A DNA stretch of 64,000 bases from Aureococcus anophagefferens. Taxonomy: Eukaryota; Sar; Pelagophyceae; Pelagomonadales; Pelagomonadaceae. Location: positions 610,983 to 674,982 of the forward strand of contig NW_008705573.1 of NCBI RefSeq assembly GCF_000186865.1. The letters are read 5' to 3'. The position numbers and the translations under genes were made by a program. The first letter of the stretch is position 1, and each line of letters starts with the position of its first letter. Shown here one piece after another: positions 27,280 through 35,573 of the stretch. A model generated the notes under the pieces. The model saw only the letters and a program-made list of their open reading frames with translations, was not told the DNA's origin and searched no databases.

Positions 27280-30201
27280 ATGAGCTCCGATTCCTCGGAT
27301 GACGAGCCCATCGCGAACTCGTTGCCGGCCAGGAGGAAGCTGCTCGCGTCGCGCGACCGCGTCGTCGCCTTCGCCGACGGCGCGGACGACGCGCTCGCCG
27401 ACGCCGTCGCCGCCGCCGCCGCGACCGGGGAGCTCTGCGTCTTGCTCAACGTCGACCTGCAGCGCCTGCGCCCGCGGCTCGCGGCGCGCGGCGCGAAGCC
27501 GCCGGCGGTGATCGACGGCGCGACGGCCGCCAAGGCGCGCGGCGCGCTCTACCGCGGCGTCGTCGCCGCCTCGTCCTGGGCGCTCTGCGCCGACGCGTTG
27601 TCCAACACCCTCGACGTCGCGCGCGTGAAACGCGTCGTCGTCGGAGAGTGCGAACACGTGGACGCCGCGGGCGGCTTCTTCCTCCGGCTCTTCGCGGAGC
27701 GGCGCGCGCCAGCCGCGCGCCTCGACGCCTTCGCGGGCTGCCCCGTCGCGCTGGCCCGCGAGCCCGGAGCCGTCGCCGCCCACCTGTGCGCGCGCGCGGC
27801 CGCGCGCGCCGCCGCGCCGCGCCGCGCAAAGGTGTTCGTCGCGCGCGTCGCGCCTTCCGCCGGCCAGCGCGCGTGCGAGGCCGCGCTGGAGGAAGCGGCG
27901 GCCATCTGCGCGCGGGACGTCGCGCGGACCTGCGCGCACCTCGCCGGGGACCGCCCCTGGCCCGCGGGCGAGTGGGGCGAGTTCTTCCTCGGCGACGTCT
28001 CGCACGCGCTGAGCAGGGCAGGACAAGAGAGCGAAATTCCCAACTTCAAAGGCTCAAATCTCGGCCGTTTTCCACTCGTTTCGGCTGATTTTTGGACGAG
28101 CGATCATCTCTCGGAACGGTCTCGAAGCGTGGATGCTTTTGTCGGAACGCGCGCGCGCGGAACACTCACGTTGAAGCGACGTTGAATCACCCTTGTCCTG
28201 CCCAGGCGCTGCGCGACTCGCGCTCCGCGTTCCGCCACTCGGCGGCGGAGCGGCACCTGCGGACGCTCCGCGGCATGCGGCGGCTGGGCGCGACCCTGAC
28301 GACGGACAGCGCCTTCGCGTTCCTGCGGGCCGTGGAGGAGGTGAAGCGCCAGGGCTTGCAGTCCGAGGATCCGCCGCCGTGGCTCGGCTCCGACGCCTTC
28401 GAGGCGCTGACGGCGAACGCGCGGAGGCGCTGCGCCGACGGCGAGCGGCCGCCCAAGTGGGGCGCGCTGGCGGCCCTGCTCGCGCGCTTCTCGTCGCGCG
28501 CGTCCGTCGCGATCCTATGCGCCGACGACGAGTCGCGGCGCGCCGTCGCGACCGTTCTTACGAAAGGCGCGGACGCCGCGCTCGCGTCCCTGAAGCGGCA
28601 GCACGCCGTCGCGTCGGCGGCGTCGCTGCCCAAGGACCCCGCCCGGGATCGCCCACCAGGCGGCGCTCCGCGCGGAGCTCGAGAACGCGCTCGCGGCGCC
28701 CGACGACGACCTGGTCGTCGCGCTCGAGCGGAGCCGCGAGTCCGTCGAGAGCGACGCGCTCAAGGCCGCCATCGACGCGTCCTTGGAGGCGGCGTCGAAG
28801 CGGCGGTCGTCCGTGGACTGCGAGGACGTCGCGCGGGCCGTGGCGCTGTCGAAGCGGCGGTCGAGCGTCCGGGACCCGGCCCTCGCGGCCGCGCTCGCGG
28901 CGTCGCTCGAGGACGGCGACGACGGCGGCCTCCAGCGCGCGCTCGCGCTCTCGGCGGCCGAGGCCGGGGGCGGCGGCGCGGCGGAGGTCGGAGGCGGCGC
29001 GGCGGCGGAGGTGGGAGGTGGCGCGGCGGCCGGGGCCTGGGGCGGCGGCGCGGCGGCGGAGGTCGTCGACCTCTTGACGCCGCCGAGCCCGCGGCCGCAG
29101 GTCGTCGACCTGAGGTCGCCGGAGGACCTCCCGGAGGACCTCCGGTCGCCCGACGAGTCGGCCCGCCGGTCGCCCGGCGCGCGGCCCGCGCGGCGGCCGC
29201 GGCGCGTCGCCGTCTTCGCGCGGCGCGACCTCCCGGCGCTCGAGGGCTTCCGGCCGGCGCTCGTCGTCGTCTACGACGGCGCGCGCGACCTCTGGGCCGC
29301 GGCGCGCGCGCTCCGGGCCGCGCGGCCCGCGACAACGCTCGCGCGCGTGCTCTTCGCCGAGGGCTCGCTCGAGGCGCGCGCGCGCCGCGAGACGCGCGCG
29401 CGCGAGGCCGCGGCGTTCCGCGCGCTCGCGGCGCCCCGCGCGCCGCCGCCGCGGCCCGCGCCGCCGCCGGCGGGCGCGCCGTGCGTCGCCGTCGACGCGC
29501 GCGAGCTCCGGAGCGGCCTGCCCCGCGCGCTCCACGAGCGGGGCGTCGCCGTGTCCGTGGAGACGCTGGCCGTCGGCGACTACGTGCTGTCGCGGCGCCA
29601 CGCCGTCGAGCGGAAGAACGTCGACACGGGCGACCTGGACTCGAGCCTCGAGTCGGGCCGGCTCTGGACGCAGCTCCGGTCGCTGGAGCACCACTACGCG
29701 AACCCGCTTTTACTGCTCGAGTTCGAGCGGAAGACGCGGCCGTTGAGCCTGCGGCCCCTGCCGGACTCGCTGCACGCGCGGCACCCGGTCGCGAAGCTCG
29801 CAAAATGCGTCCTCGAGTATCCGAACGCGCGGCTTCTCTGGTCGCCGTCGGCGGCGGACACGCCGGCGCTCTTCGCGGCGCTCGCGGGCGGCGGCGACGT
29901 CGACGTCGCGGGCGCCAGGGCGCTGAAGGACGAGCAGGACTTCCACCGGCGCGCGCTCGCGAAGCTGCCGGGCGTCGCCAAGGCGCCGGCCGCGAAGCGC
30001 GCGTTCCTCCTCGAGAGCGACCTGTGCCTCGCGGACCTCGCGACCCTGACGCGGGACGAGCTCGGCGCGCTCCTCGGCCCCGAGGCGGCCGAAGAGCTGG
30101 CGGCGTTCCTGGACCGGGACCTCCGCGGCGGCCTCCGGGAGCACGAGGCGAACGTCGTCGACGGCGAGAGGCCGCCGAAGCGGCCGCGGAAGCGGCGCTA
30201 G
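27280..30201 (+). CDS. XPF/ERCC4-type structure-specific endonuclease with a UIM array
   Basis: Exon 1 27280-28005 holds the degenerate helicase-like N-terminus. Exon 2 starts at 28206 after introner 2 (junction SHALRDSRSAFRHSAAE), and a +1 shift near 28645 leads to the frame that ends at 30201. The nuclease core reads CVAVDARELRSGLP, VETLAVGDYVLSRRHAVERK, SGRLWTQLRSLEHHYANPLL, then a helix-hairpin-helix tail (AKLPGVAKAPAAKRAFL). XPF cuts 5' of the lesion in nucleotide excision repair and acts on crosslinks with ERCC1. The catalytic ERK is intact, but the next Asp is displaced two residues (ERKNVDTGDL versus ERKxxxD). Residues from 28702-28968 form five ubiquitin-interacting-motif-like helices, unusual for XPF. 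Confidence 0.85.
28014..28205 (+). mobile_element. Introner element copy 2 (192 bp)
   Basis: Ends CAGGGCAGGACAAG and CTTGTCCTGCCCAG. Flanks GCGCTGAG (28006-28013) and GCGCTGCG (28206-28213), 7/8 match. The intron is 28006-28205, 200 nt, GC-AG, phase 0 in XPF. Body in gene orientation. Confidence 0.92.
28702..28968 (+). repeat. Five tandem UIM-like motifs encoded within XPF
   Basis: Each has the UIM core hydrophobic-x2-Ala-x3-Ser: DDDLVVALERSRES, SDALKAAIDASLEA, CEDVARAVALSKRR, DPALAAALAASLED, DGGLQRALALSAAE. Spacing between the conserved Ala residues is 16, 23, 18 and 16. Two SUMO-motif-like EVVDLLT and QVVDLRS follow at 29059-29118. Confidence 0.7.
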
Positions 30202-30208
30202 GATTAGG

Positions 30209-30907
30209 TCAGATGGAGAGGTGGGGGTTGTCCGGCGGGTTGAAGGAGAGCTTGAAGTCGTCGGCGTCGTCGTCGGGCGTGACGTTCTCGATGGCCTTGA
30301 CCTCGGCGATGTAGTGCATGAGCATGTTCTCGACGCCGTTGCGGAGCGTCACGGACGAGGACGGGCAGCCGACGCAGGACCCGGCGAGCTCGACCTTGAC
30401 GACGCCCGTGGCCTCGTCGAAGCCGCGGAAGAAGATGTCGCCGCCGTCCTCCTGCACCGCCGGCCGGATGCGCGCCTCGACCAACTCCTTGATCATCGCG
30501 ACGACCTCGCTGTCGTCGTCCGTGATGAGCGTGTCGCTCGCCGCGGGCAGCGCGTCCTCGACGGCCGGCAGGCCCTCGGCGTAAAAGTCCATGATGTGGC
30601 CGAAGACGTGGGGTTTTATGGTCGCCCAGGCGCCGTCCTCGTTCTTGGAAACGGTCACGAAGTCGCGCGCGAGGAAGATGCCCGTGACCCCGTCGATGGC
30701 GAAGAGCTTCTTGGCCAGGGGCGACCGCAGGTACTCCGTGTCGCCCCGGTGGAAGTGGAAGCCGCTCTTGTCCTGGTGCTCCTCGCCGAGCACCGCCTGG
30801 CTCGGCACGAACTTCAGGCTAAAGGGGTTCGGCGTCTTCTCGACCTGGATGAAGACGCCACGGCGGCTTAGTGATCGCCGGAACGGCCGCGACAGGGCGG
30901 CGAACAT
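30209..30907 (-). CDS. NFU1: NFU1-type iron-sulfur cluster scaffold, mitochondrial
   Basis: About 232 aa. It assembles and hands over 4Fe-4S clusters to mitochondrial apoproteins. The N-terminal Nfu domain begins FIQVEKTPNPFSLKFVPSQA and includes SPLAKKLFAIDGVTGIFLAR. The C-terminal NifU domain has RIRPAVQEDGGDIFFRGFDE and the cluster-binding CxxC in LAGSCVGCPSSSVTLRNGVE. The ATG at 30907 opens a basic presequence (MFAALSRPFRRSLSRRG); the Met at 31003 is upstream and unlikely. It converges with XPF, stops 7 bp apart. Divergent to the F-box gene across a 251-bp spacer with a tandem repeat. Confidence 0.92.
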   Translation of the reverse strand: MFAALSRPFRRSLSRRGVFIQVEKTPNPFSLKFVPSQAVLGEEHQDKSGFHFHRGDTEYLRSPLAKKLFAIDGVTGIFLARDFVTVSKNEDGAWATIKPHVFGHIMDFYAEGLPAVEDALPAASDTLITDDDSEVVAMIKELVEARIRPAVQEDGGDIFFRGFDEATGVVKVELAGSCVGCPSSSVTLRNGVENMLMHYIAEVKAIENVTPDDDADDFKLSFNPPDNPHLSI

Positions 30908-31038
30908 CGTGTTGTTGGTGGCGCGTGCAGGCCGGCGTCGGAGAAGGTGCTCAGCGCAAGACGGAGCAGGAGCCTGAAGCTTCATGAGACGGCGCCGCGT
31001 CAACGTCGTGAAAGAGTCGATAGTGCCGCTGCGGCGAC

Positions 31039-31143
31039 GCGATGCGCGCGTGACGAGGGGACATCTCCAGCCCTACCACAGCGCATCTCTGCGATGCGCG
31101 CGTGACCGAGGGGACATCTCCAGCCCTACCACAGCGCATCTCC
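31039..31143. repeat. 52-bp tandem duplication in a divergent promoter
   Basis: Two near-identical units start at 31039 and 31091 (GCGATGCGCGCGTGAC, then GAGGGGACATCTCCAGCCCT, then ACCACAGCGCATCTC), plus a partial third CCAGCCCTA. One extra C separates them. They lie between NFU1 (ATG 30907) and the F-box gene (ATG 31159). Confidence 0.8.
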
Positions 31144-31158
31144 AGCCCTAGAAAAAAC

Positions 31159-31953
31159 ATGGTCAAAAAGCAGAAGCAGAAGAACACCTACGAGTACCTC
31201 CCGACGCCGTCCGTCGTCGCGCCGCGCCACTACGAACCCGGCGAGGTCGTGCGCCTCTGCCGCGCCTCCGACGGGCGGCGGTCGTCCTACGCGACGGTGC
31301 GCGCCTACGACGCGGCGCGGGACGTGCTCGAGCTGCGCTTCGGCACGGGCGAGTGCGGCGAGGTCGCCGGCCGCTGGCGCGCGGTCACGCGCGGCGCGGC
31401 CGGGATGCGGCTACCCACGGACGCGTGGGCGGGCGTCGCGAGCTACCTCGGCGCGAAGCGCGTCCTGCGCTTCGCCCGCGTGTCCCGCGCGCTCCACGCC
31501 GCCGCGGGCCTCGACGGCGGCGCGCCCGCGAGCCGCGAGGCCTGGCGGCTCAGGGTGCTCGCGCGGTGGCGCTACGGCGCCGAGGTCGTTCTAGACGACG
31601 GCGACTGGCGCGCGTGCTACGAGCGGCGGCTCCGAGCCGAGCGGGCCCTGCGGAAAAGGACAGTGTGCGACAAGGTGCTGCGCAACGCGCGGAACTTCGC
31701 GCCGCGGCTCTGCGCGAACCCGGCCTGCTGCCACGTTCTATCGACGCGCGGCGCCGCGCTCGCGCACCACGCCGTGCACCCCTTCTCCTGGACGCACCTC
31801 ACGGACGACGACGACCGCTGGCTCCAGGCGACGCAGCAGAAGCTCGAGCACCGGCGCCACACGGACGACGCCGCGCCCGCGCTCTGGCGCGCGTGCAAGG
31901 CGCTCCGCCGCGTCCGGCGCCAGCGAAGAGGGCAGGGGTTAGGGATGGCGTAA
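31159..31953 (+). CDS. F-box-like protein with a C-terminal Cys/His motif
   Basis: 264 aa from ATG 31159 (MVKKQKQKNTYEYLPTPSVV). Residues ~35-75 form a small beta-rich Tudor- or SH3-like segment (EPGEVVRLCRASDGRRSSYA). An F-box-like helix set follows (RLPTDAWAGVASYLGAKRVL then FARVSRALHAAAG), as used to bind SKP1 in ubiquitin ligases. A C-terminal CANPACCHVLSTRGAALAHH segment has Cys and His spacing suggestive of a zinc site. Target unknown. An upstream in-frame Met (31102) lies inside the tandem repeat, so I excluded it. Confidence 0.6.
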   Translation: MVKKQKQKNTYEYLPTPSVVAPRHYEPGEVVRLCRASDGRRSSYATVRAYDAARDVLELRFGTGECGEVAGRWRAVTRGAAGMRLPTDAWAGVASYLGAKRVLRFARVSRALHAAAGLDGGAPASREAWRLRVLARWRYGAEVVLDDGDWRACYERRLRAERALRKRTVCDKVLRNARNFAPRLCANPACCHVLSTRGAALAHHAVHPFSWTHLTDDDDRWLQATQQKLEHRRHTDDAAPALWRACKALRRVRRQRRGQGLGMA

Positions 31954-32254
31954 GGACACTTCGGAGGTGCGCATTTCGATGTGCTTGTACACGTTAGGGG
32001 GGCGGGTGGCGACGGCGTCTTCGCGCGGGCCGGACGATGAAGCTTGCTATGCATCGAAACAAGCGATCGAAACTCGCAATCATCTCACATCGAAACGCGG
32101 CATCGCTCGCGGGCACCTTCACCCCTCGTCGTCTTGGTCCCGCCGCCCCCGAAGCCGCGCACCTCGAACGTCCCGCCCTCGAAGCTCACGAACCGAGCGC
32201 CCATCGTCTCCGTCTTCTTGCGAGGCTCGCCTCCGACTTGTCCACGTCGTCCCC
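31954..32254. other. Intergenic, no gene seen
   Basis: 301 bp between same-strand genes. Open frames continue upstream of the next ATG, but composition shifts to more A/T and I see no conserved motif, so I treat it as 3' UTR plus promoter. Confidence 0.35.
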
Positions 32255-33082
32255 ATGGAGTGGGAGCGCGCGGCCTCGTACGAGCGCTTCAACCTCAGCA
32301 TCGACGAATCAGAAGGCGAGGAAGAAACAAAGTTAGAGTGGTCAAGCGGCCGAGGACGCTTCATGATCAACAACACCGTCGGCTACGGCGCCGTCCCGCT
32401 CGAAAAGCCCGCGGCGCCGGCCCGGTGCCGCCCCTTCGTCGTCGTGCTCGTCGTCGCCGCGCTCTCCGCGGGGCTCGCGGGCGCGGGCTTCCGGCGGCAC
32501 CAACACCGACGGGACGTCGCGACGCTCACGCCCGTCCGCGCCGCGGAGGCGCCCGCGCTCGCCGAAACATCGGCGGACGGACCGGTCCCCCCGGCGCCGG
32601 TCCCCCCGGTCCCCCCGGCGCCGGTCCCCCCGGTCCCGCCGGCGCCGGTCCCCCCGGTCCCCCCGGAGGACCCCCCGGCGCCGCTCCCCCCGGTCCCCCC
32701 GGAGCTCCCCCCGGCGCCGACGGCCGCGCCGACGCTCGAGCCGACGCACCGGCCGACGCATTCGGTCGACTGGCACTGGACGCACGACGGCGTCGGCCAG
32801 ACCGTCGCCTGGCTGTCGGTGCTCCTGCTGCTCGTCGGCGCGCTCGTCGGGCTCCACTGCTTCAGCGGGATCCTCTTTTTCGCGTCGGACGCGCGGGACC
32901 TCGACGACGAGAAGGTGCCGCTCGTGGGCGGACGGAGGATCGCGCCCGCGGACGGCTACCGCTACGAGGGCGGGCCGACCTACGACGACGACGACGACCC
33001 GGCGGTCGTCTACGAGGACCTCGGCGGCGGCTCCGACGAGGAGGAGCTGCCCATCCCCACCGCGCGCGCGTTCGTGCTCTAA
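32255..33082 (+). CDS. Two-span membrane protein with a Pro-rich repeat loop
   Basis: 275 aa from ATG 32255 (MEWERAASYERFNLSIDESE). Acidic N-tail, span 1 (FVVVLVVAALSAGLAGAG), then an ectodomain-like loop built of PVPPAP and PVPP repeats followed by TAAPTLEPTHRPTHSVDW. Span 2 (TVAWLSVLLLLVGALVGLHC) and an acidic, Asp/Glu-rich tail follow. The Pro repeats look like wall or adhesion linkers such as hydroxyproline-rich glycoproteins. No known family. The stop is 11 bp from that of the convergent phosphatase. Confidence 0.6.
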   Translation: MEWERAASYERFNLSIDESEGEEETKLEWSSGRGRFMINNTVGYGAVPLEKPAAPARCRPFVVVLVVAALSAGLAGAGFRRHQHRRDVATLTPVRAAEAPALAETSADGPVPPAPVPPVPPAPVPPVPPAPVPPVPPEDPPAPLPPVPPELPPAPTAAPTLEPTHRPTHSVDWHWTHDGVGQTVAWLSVLLLLVGALVGLHCFSGILFFASDARDLDDEKVPLVGGRRIAPADGYRYEGGPTYDDDDDPAVVYEDLGGGSDEEELPIPTARAFVL

Positions 33083-33093
33083 GCGCCGGTCTC

Positions 33094-34206
33094 CTACCTC
33101 TTAGCCCCCGGCGAGAGGCGGAAGGTCGCGACGACGGGCCGGTGGTCCGAGTGCGTCGCGGCGTCGACGGCGTCGTAGGACGCGAGCATCAGCTCCGGCC
33201 GCCGGCCCCGCGTCGCCGCGGGCGCGCGCGGCGTGTACAACACGCGGTCCGTCCAGCTCGGCACGCGCATCTTCTTCGACGAGTCGTAGCGGTTTGAGCG
33301 CTTGTCGAACTTGAAGGTCGGAGCGAAGGCGACGGGCCCCTCGAGGAAGCCGCCGAAGGCCCGGCCCGCCGCGCGCTCCCTCCGGAGCTGGTCGTGCTCG
33401 AGGAGCGCGTCGAGGCCGCCGACGAGCGCGCCGCGCTCCGCCTCCTCGCGCGGCAGGTCCAGGCGGTAGTTCAGGTCGCCGGAGAAGACGACGAGGTCCG
33501 CCGCGTCGACGAGCGGCGACCGGCCGGAGGGCTCGGGAGACTCCAATCCGCCGCCGCCGCCGCCCCAGGCCTCGGGCAGCTGCGCGGCGAGCTCGCGGCA
33601 GATGCGCCAGTAGTCGGCGTTGCGGTCGTCGACCTTGTGCGCGTGGGCCGCGAGGTGCGCGGCGACGAGCACGAGTTTTACCGGTAATTTCTTCTTCTTC
33701 TCGTCGGCGTCGCGCAACCCTAGTTCCAAGAACGCGGCCGCGCAGCCCTTGTTGCGCACGATGTTGCCGATGCCGCAGGCGACGTCGCCGACGGCGCAAC
33801 TTCGAACGGCCAACGGCGCGCGCCGGTTCACGAAGACGGCGAGGCGCACGGGGCCCGCGGCGTGGTCCGCGACGCGGTCGAACTGCCTGTCGGGGAACGC
33901 CTTGCGCAGCGCGCGCGTCCAGGCCGCGGAGCGGTGGCCCTCGCTGCGCCGCGGCTTGAGGTCCTCGAGCTCCTGCACGCCGACGCAGACGACGCTGTGG
34001 TGGCGCAGGTCCTGGAGGAACTTGCAGTCCTTCGCCGACGGGCTCAACGCCGCCATGTTCCAGGTCACGCAGGCCACGGTGACGAGGTCGTCGTCGCGCG
34101 CGACGACGGCCGTCGCATTCGTGGCGTTTGGTGGGGGTGGTGTGGCGTCTGTCGCGTTCGCCGCCGCCGCAAGTGCGAGCAGCAGCGGCGCCCAAAGACG
34201 CACCAT
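33094..34206 (-). CDS. Inositol-polyphosphate 5-phosphatase-like enzyme with signal peptide
   Basis: About 370 aa. Member of the exonuclease-endonuclease-phosphatase superfamily and, by motifs, the 5-phosphatase branch that removes the 5-phosphate of inositol phosphates or phosphoinositides. Seen: VACVTWNMAALSPS, VCVGVQELEDLKP, VVFSGDLNYRLDLP, APTFKFD then KMRVPSWTDRVLYT, and ATHSDHRPVVATF. All catalytic residues look intact. The ATG at 34206 opens MVRLWAPLLLALAAAANAT, a signal peptide followed by N-glycosylation sequons. This would place the enzyme in the secretory lumen or outside the cell, odd for this usually cytosolic family. Confidence 0.85.
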   Translation of the reverse strand: MVRLWAPLLLALAAAANATDATPPPPNATNATAVVARDDDLVTVACVTWNMAALSPSAKDCKFLQDLRHHSVVCVGVQELEDLKPRRSEGHRSAAWTRALRKAFPDRQFDRVADHAAGPVRLAVFVNRRAPLAVRSCAVGDVACGIGNIVRNKGCAAAFLELGLRDADEKKKKLPVKLVLVAAHLAAHAHKVDDRNADYWRICRELAAQLPEAWGGGGGGLESPEPSGRSPLVDAADLVVFSGDLNYRLDLPREEAERGALVGGLDALLEHDQLRRERAAGRAFGGFLEGPVAFAPTFKFDKRSNRYDSSKKMRVPSWTDRVLYTPRAPAATRGRRPELMLASYDAVDAATHSDHRPVVATFRLSPGAKR

Positions 34207-34318
34207 GCTCAACCTGGCGAGCTTTGGCAGTGGCAAGAGCATGGGGCAGTGTTTTGCGGCCTCTCTCTAGCGCCCATCAGACGCGCTAGCCCGCCTGCGC
34301 GCCTCCTAGAAGACCGCC

Positions 34319-35518
34319 ATGGCGGCCCACGTCGCGAATATAAACGACAGCGAGACCCACTCCGACGAGGACGAGAGCGACGGCGGCCTCGACGACCTGC
34401 TGGGCATCGGCAGCCTCGACTGCGCCTCGGAGAGCGAGGAGGACGAGGCGCCGCTCTTCGCGCGGCGCGACGCGGACCTCGGCGCGCTGCTCGACGCCGA
34501 TCGCTACTTCGCGGTCGTCGACGGCGCCGTCGACGCCGTCCGCGCTCGCGTCCGCGCTGGAGGACCTGGAGGCCGTCGACTTCGCGCAGCACCGCTTCGT
34601 CTTCGAGCGAAAGAAGTACGACAAGCCGGGCATCTTCGAGGCCGACCTCACCGGCGACTGCGCCGCCGCGCCGCCGCGGCTCGTCCGGCTGCTCAAGCGC
34701 TTCGGCGCGGAGGTCGCGGACGCGCTGCCCGTGCCGTGCGCGCGCGCCGCGGCGATCAAGGTGCAGCGCAACGACGGCGGCGCGTTCCCGGCGCACTACG
34801 ACAACGCGGGCCCCCCGAGCAAGCGCGCCGTCACCGCCGTGCTCTACTTCGGGGCCGAGGCGGGCGGCGACCTCGTGCTCGGCGGGGCAGGAAAAGAGTG
34901 CGAAATTCCCAACTTCAAAGGCTCCTATCTCGCCCGTTTTCCACTCATTTTGGCTGATTTTTGGACGAGCGATCATCTCTCGGAACGGTCTCGAGGCGTG
35001 GATGCTTTTTCCGGAACGCGCGCGCGCGAAACACTCACGTTGAAGCGAACTTGAATCACCCTTTTCCTGCCCAGGTGCTCGCGCCCTTCCTCCGGCGCGG
35101 CGTCGCCGTATCGCCGCGGCGGAACCGCCTCGCGCTCTTCCGCTCGGACCGCGTGCTCCACTGGGTGACGCCCTGGACGGGGAAGCGGCCGCGCTACTGC
35201 GTCTCGTTCTGGTTCGACGGCGCCGTCAACGCGCCGGAGGACACGCTCCTCACGAAGGACGCGCTCCGGTTTCCCGACTGGGACGCGTGCGCGGCGTTTT
35301 TCACGAGATCGCCGCTCCAGCGGGCCGTGTCGCGGGCGGTCTACGAGGACGACTACGCGGAGAGCCTCGCCGCCTGCGTGCGCGACGCCGAGGCCTACGC
35401 CGCGATGGCCGCGGGCCACGAGCGGGCCGTCGCGGGCCTCGAGGGCCAGCTCCTGCCGCTCATCACCGAGCTCCGGCGGCGCAAGGCGCTCCTGGAGCCG
35501 CCGGAGGTGCTCGCCTAA
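34319..35518 (+). CDS. Prolyl-hydroxylase-like 2OG-Fe(II) oxygenase, introner 3 and apparent frameshift
   Basis: An acidic N-terminus (MAAHVANINDSETHSDEDES) reads in one frame to about 34535; the next (+1) frame continues LASALEDLEAVDFAQHRFVF. The iron site is KVQRNDGGAFPAHYDNAGPP (HxD), then LYFGAE with GGDL. Introner 3 (34875-35074) is removed after GGDL, giving GGDLVLAPFLRRGVAVSPRR and the distal His in SDRVLHWVTPW. Exon 2 runs 35075-35518. The GGDL and jelly-roll order resemble the prolyl 4-hydroxylase / EGL-9 group, which hydroxylate proline in target proteins or small metabolites. The C-terminal ~80 residues are helical and unassigned. Confidence 0.75.
34883..35074 (+). mobile_element. 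Introner element copy 3 (192 bp)
   Basis: Ends CGGGGCAGGAAAAG and CTTTTCCTGCCCAG. Flanks GTGCTCGG (34875-34882) and GTGCTCGC (35075-35082), 7/8 match. The intron is 34875-35074, 200 nt, GT-AG, phase 0. Body in gene orientation. Confidence 0.92.
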
Positions 35519-35573
35519 AGCCTGTGTTTCCCGGCGAGCGGTGCTCGGGAGCAGCGCTCGGAAGTACCACCTC

